NCBI GenBank assembly: GCA_030745255.1
Contig: JASLOY010000189.1
Coordinates: 1 to 6,955, forward strand
Origin: Vicinamibacterales bacterium
Lineage (GTDB): Bacteria; Acidobacteriota; Vicinamibacteria; Vicinamibacterales; UBA8438
Direction: 5' to 3'
DNA: 6,955 nucleotides
In this document: one piece after another, positions 5,344 through 6,955 of the stretch
Layout: each line of letters opens with the position of its first letter
Position numbering within the stretch: position 1 is the stretch's first letter
Translations under genes and position numbers: made by a program
The notes under the pieces: generated by a model
Databases searched by the model: none
What the model was told of the DNA's origin: nothing
The model's input: only the letters and a program-made list of their open reading frames with translations

Positions 5344-6314
5344 TCGTCGCTGCCCGTGATCGCCGTCGCGACACGCGCCAGTATCTGGCCACGCGTGTCC
5401 GGAGCCAGATGCTCGACGGTGAACCCGGCGGCGTTGAGGTGTCCGCCTCCACCGAAGGAGACCGCCACTTGGCGAACGTCGACCCCCTCCTTCGACCGCA
5501 GGCTCACCCGCAGGCCCTTGTCGGTTTCCTTGAAGAAGACCACGGCGCGCACGCGCTGGGCGGCCAAGGGCAGATTGACGATGCCCTCCAGGTCGTCGGG
5601 ATCGCAGCCGGCCTCGGTCAGCATCGCATCGTTCACGGCGAGCACCGCGATACGACGGTGGTGCTCCAATCGCATCCGGTCCAAGAGTATGCCGGTCAGC
5701 CGCAGTCGTCCGAGGCTGCCGTTGTTGAAGACGTGCGCCGCCACAGCTGCCGGGTCGATGCCGGTCTCGGCGATCTGACGACATATCTCGAAGGTGCGCG
5801 CTGTGATGTTCGCGTGCCGGAACGACCCGGTATCGGTCAGGATCGCGACATAGACGTCGGTCGCGATCGCCGGGGTGATGTGGGCACCGAGCGCCGTGAC
5901 CAGCTCGAAAACCATCTCTGCGCAGGCACAGGCCGACACGTCGTGCCAATTGATGTCGCCATACATCGCGTTACCAGGGTGGTGATCGATGTTGATGAGC
6001 GGCCGTCCTTCGAGTCCGCCGACCCCCGCCCGGCTCAGATCGCTGCACTCCAGTATGACCACGGCATCGAACGAATCCTCGACCGACGCAGCAATCTCGA
6101 TGGTCGACAGGTCGGGGAGGAACGCGTAGACGTCGGGCGCCGGGTCGGCATTGATGATCCGGACCTGTTTGCCAAGTTGCCGGAGCGCCTCGGCCAGCGC
6201 CAGTTGCGAGCCAAGCGAGTCGCCATCCGGACGCGCGTGAGAGGTCAGCAGGAAGCTGCATCCCTTCAGCAGCGTGTCCCGGATCTGCGGCAGCTCAGCG
6301 TGTGCTGGAGTCAT
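5340..6314 (-). CDS. nrnA: DHH/DHHA1 family oligoribonuclease (NrnA-like)
   Basis: A 324-residue DHH-DHHA1 phosphoesterase. NrnA proteins hydrolyse short RNA oligonucleotides (nanoRNA), and many also dephosphorylate 3'-phosphoadenosine 5'-phosphate in the cytoplasm using Mn2+. DHH domain: SHARPDGDSLGS (H26, D30, D32), ILECSDLSRAG (motif II), IDHHPGN (D110, H111, H112) and LTDTGSFRH (D161). DHHA1 domain: the substrate-binding SFGGGGHLNAAG (GGGGH 288-292). Motif II has E89 where the family normally has a metal-ligand aspartate. The start ATG 6314-6312 lies inside rbfA with a 20-base overlap, and its stop overlaps the truB start. PNPase, encoded in the same cluster, leaves short oligomers that this enzyme would clear. 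A cyclic-dinucleotide phosphodiesterase role is an alternative, but it would be expected to carry extra sensory domains, which are not seen. Confidence 0.92.
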   Translation of the reverse strand: MTPAHAELPQIRDTLLKGCSFLLTSHARPDGDSLGSQLALAEALRQLGKQVRIINADPAPDVYAFLPDLSTIEIAASVEDSFDAVVILECSDLSRAGVGGLEGRPLINIDHHPGNAMYGDINWHDVSACACAEMVFELVTALGAHITPAIATDVYVAILTDTGSFRHANITARTFEICRQIAETGIDPAAVAAHVFNNGSLGRLRLTGILLDRMRLEHHRRIAVLAVNDAMLTEAGCDPDDLEGIVNLPLAAQRVRAVVFFKETDKGLRVSLRSKEGVDVRQVAVSFGGGGHLNAAGFTVEHLAPDTRGQILARVATAITGSDE

Positions 6315-6684
6315 CTTGGATATCGCGTGGCGTCGGCGGCGCGTCGTCGCGCAGCTCTTCGAGGACTTGCGCGATCCGCTGCTCGCGTTCGATCGACTCG
6401 TCGTAGACGAACGTCAGATCCGGCACGTGCCTGACTCGGATGCGACGGCCCAGCTGACTGCGTAGGAACGGGGTTGCGCGACGCAGTCCTCGAGAGGTCT
6501 CCCGCCTGGCGTTTTCGGTGTCGCCCAGTGTCGTGTAGTAGACACGTGCATGCTGCAGGTCCTTGGTCATGCGCACATGCGTCACGGTGACGAGTTGGAC
6601 CGCCGGGTCGCGCACCGACCGCTGTAGCAGGGCGCTGAGCTCCGCGCGTACCTGGTCTCCGAGGCGTGCGGGGCGGGATTGCAT
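6295..6684 (-). CDS. rbfA: 30S ribosome-binding factor A
   Basis: A 129-residue RbfA, a small KH-like-fold protein that binds the 30S subunit during late 16S rRNA maturation and is needed for efficient growth in the cold. Typical features: SRPARLGDQVRAELSALLQ at the N-terminus, the central VTHVRMTKDLQHARVYYTTLG, and LRSQLGRRIRVRHVPDLTF with the conserved FVYDESIERE. The C-terminal tail is acidic and polar. ATG 6684-6682 is chosen because the conserved N-terminus begins there. An in-frame TTG at 6708 would add eight residues but abuts the repeat element and has no ribosome site. No clear Shine-Dalgarno precedes either start. It overlaps nrnA by 20 bases downstream and lies 97 bases after the ylxP stop, with a repeat in the gap. 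Confidence 0.93.
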   Translation of the reverse strand: MQSRPARLGDQVRAELSALLQRSVRDPAVQLVTVTHVRMTKDLQHARVYYTTLGDTENARRETSRGLRRATPFLRSQLGRRIRVRHVPDLTFVYDESIEREQRIAQVLEELRDDAPPTPRDIQDDSSTR

Positions 6685-6708
6685 GATGCTCTGAAACAGC
6701 GCTCTCAA

Positions 6709-6758
6709 GGAGACAGGAGGCAGGAGACAGGAGGCAGGAGAAGCCGGAGGGCTTCGCC
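6709..6758 (+). repeat. Dispersed heptad-plus-hairpin repeat, copy 2 (longest)
   Basis: Five tandem heptads: GGAGACA, GGAGGCA, GGAGACA, GGAGGCA, GGAGAAG (6709-6743). The last runs into the hairpin GAAGCC (6740-6745), loop GGAG, GGCTTC (6750-6755), then GCC. It is the same element as 460-488 but with three more heptads, so heptad number varies between copies. It occupies the gap between ylxP and rbfA, and its near edge lies 24 bases upstream of the rbfA ATG. In the operon transcript it would appear as its complement: a GC hairpin followed by a C/U-rich tract. Confidence 0.75.
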
Positions 6759-6781
6759 AACATCTACTCCAGCCACAACGG

Positions 6782-6955
6782 CTACGCTAGCCATTCGACC
6801 TCGCTCCGCACGAGCAGACCCGGCTCCACCCGCTCGATTTCCGACACGACGCTCGCGAGCGTGCGCTCCGCTATCTCCTGGTCGACACCGACCGTCACGA
6901 CACCTAGACCGGCGCGTTGCCGCAGGCCGTGATGGGCAACCTCGGCGACGGCGAC
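6782..6955 (-). CDS. ylxP: DUF503 / YlxP family protein, C-terminal fragment
   Basis: Partial gene running off the right edge; the last 57 residues are visible, ending at TAG 6784-6782. The fragment has the DUF503 pattern: VAEVAHHGLRQRAGLGVVTVG near its start, then an amphipathic helix rich in Val, Glu and Ile (IAERTLASVVSEIERVE) and a short C-terminal strand. Whole family members are about 90-100 residues, so roughly 40 are missing. DUF503 proteins commonly sit between infB and rbfA, as the context implies here. Their molecular role is not well established, though the neighbourhood suggests ribosome function. The stop codon lies within a 5-bp inverted repeat, GGCTA-CGC-TAGCC (6780-6792). Identification rests on a short fragment plus gene order. 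Confidence 0.8.
   Translation of the reverse strand, partial: VAVAEVAHHGLRQRAGLGVVTVGVDQEIAERTLASVVSEIERVEPGLLVRSEVEWLA

Noticed and set aside
5344..5949. Upstream extension of the truB frame by 202 codons, suggesting a larger fusion protein
   Set aside because: It overlaps nrnA in another frame, the translation is Arg-rich without a recognisable fold, and TruB begins naturally at GTG 5343.
6311..6763. Minus-strand 150-codon frame across rbfA beginning in the repeat
   Set aside because: Its first residues (AKPSGFSCLL) are only the translated repeat and the rest is rbfA out of frame. The similar start at 326-544 confirms that this is a repeat artefact.
6780..6792. Inverted repeat GGCTA-CGC-TAGCC across the ylxP stop codon
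   Set aside because: It is a single short perfect stem with no T-run, and partly coding. Chance is likely, so it is only mentioned under ylxP.
1..6955. CRISPR array, tRNA or rRNA genes, prophage or insertion sequence
   Set aside because: There are no spaced direct repeats of CRISPR size, no cloverleaf or rRNA segments, and no transposase or phage proteins. All long intervals are filled by housekeeping genes.

Overview
This is high-GC bacterial chromosomal DNA holding conserved housekeeping genes, with no prophage, CRISPR array, tRNA or rRNA gene seen. The ribosome-binding site of rpsO is a 10-base perfect complement to the usual 16S rRNA 3' end, so translation is of ordinary bacterial type. 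The gene set is universal and does not fix the phylum. High GC, the gene content and GGAGRCA-type intergenic repeats make an Acidobacteriota-like (Vicinamibacteria-like) bacterium my best guess, at low confidence.

Layout. Plus strand: the C-terminal end of the chromosome-segregation ATPase SMC (1-432), then a membrane zinc metallopeptidase of the M48/Ste24 type (510-1661). A 100-base convergent gap follows. The rest is one minus-strand cluster, read right to left: the C-terminal end of a DUF503/YlxP protein (6782-6955), rbfA (6295-6684), nrnA (5340-6314), truB (4372-5343), rpsO (3969-4238) and pnp (1762-3891). This matches the widespread infB-ylxP-rbfA-nrnA-truB-(ribF)-rpsO-pnp arrangement, with ribF missing from its common place between truB and rpsO. 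infB is expected just beyond the right edge.

How the genes work together. RbfA and S15 act in 30S subunit assembly. TruB makes pseudouridine 55 in tRNA. PNPase degrades RNA 3'-to-5', and NrnA finishes the shortest oligonucleotides left over. The cluster therefore couples ribosome and tRNA maturation to RNA turnover. nrnA overlaps rbfA by 20 bases and truB overlaps nrnA by 4 bases (GTGA), which suggests translational coupling. rpsO has its own 133-base leader with a possible promoter and a pseudoknot or kissing-loop fold. pnp has a 77-base leader with two small hairpins.

The least explained item is a short dispersed intergenic element in three of the gaps: heptad repeats of GGAGRCA ending in a GAAGCC-N4-GGCTTC hairpin (460-488, 6709-6758, and a worn copy at 1724-1748 on the other strand). 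Second are a four-residue loss in a normally invariant part of the first PNPase core domain and an Asp-to-Glu change at a metal-site motif of NrnA. I found no convincing wholly new multi-gene system.
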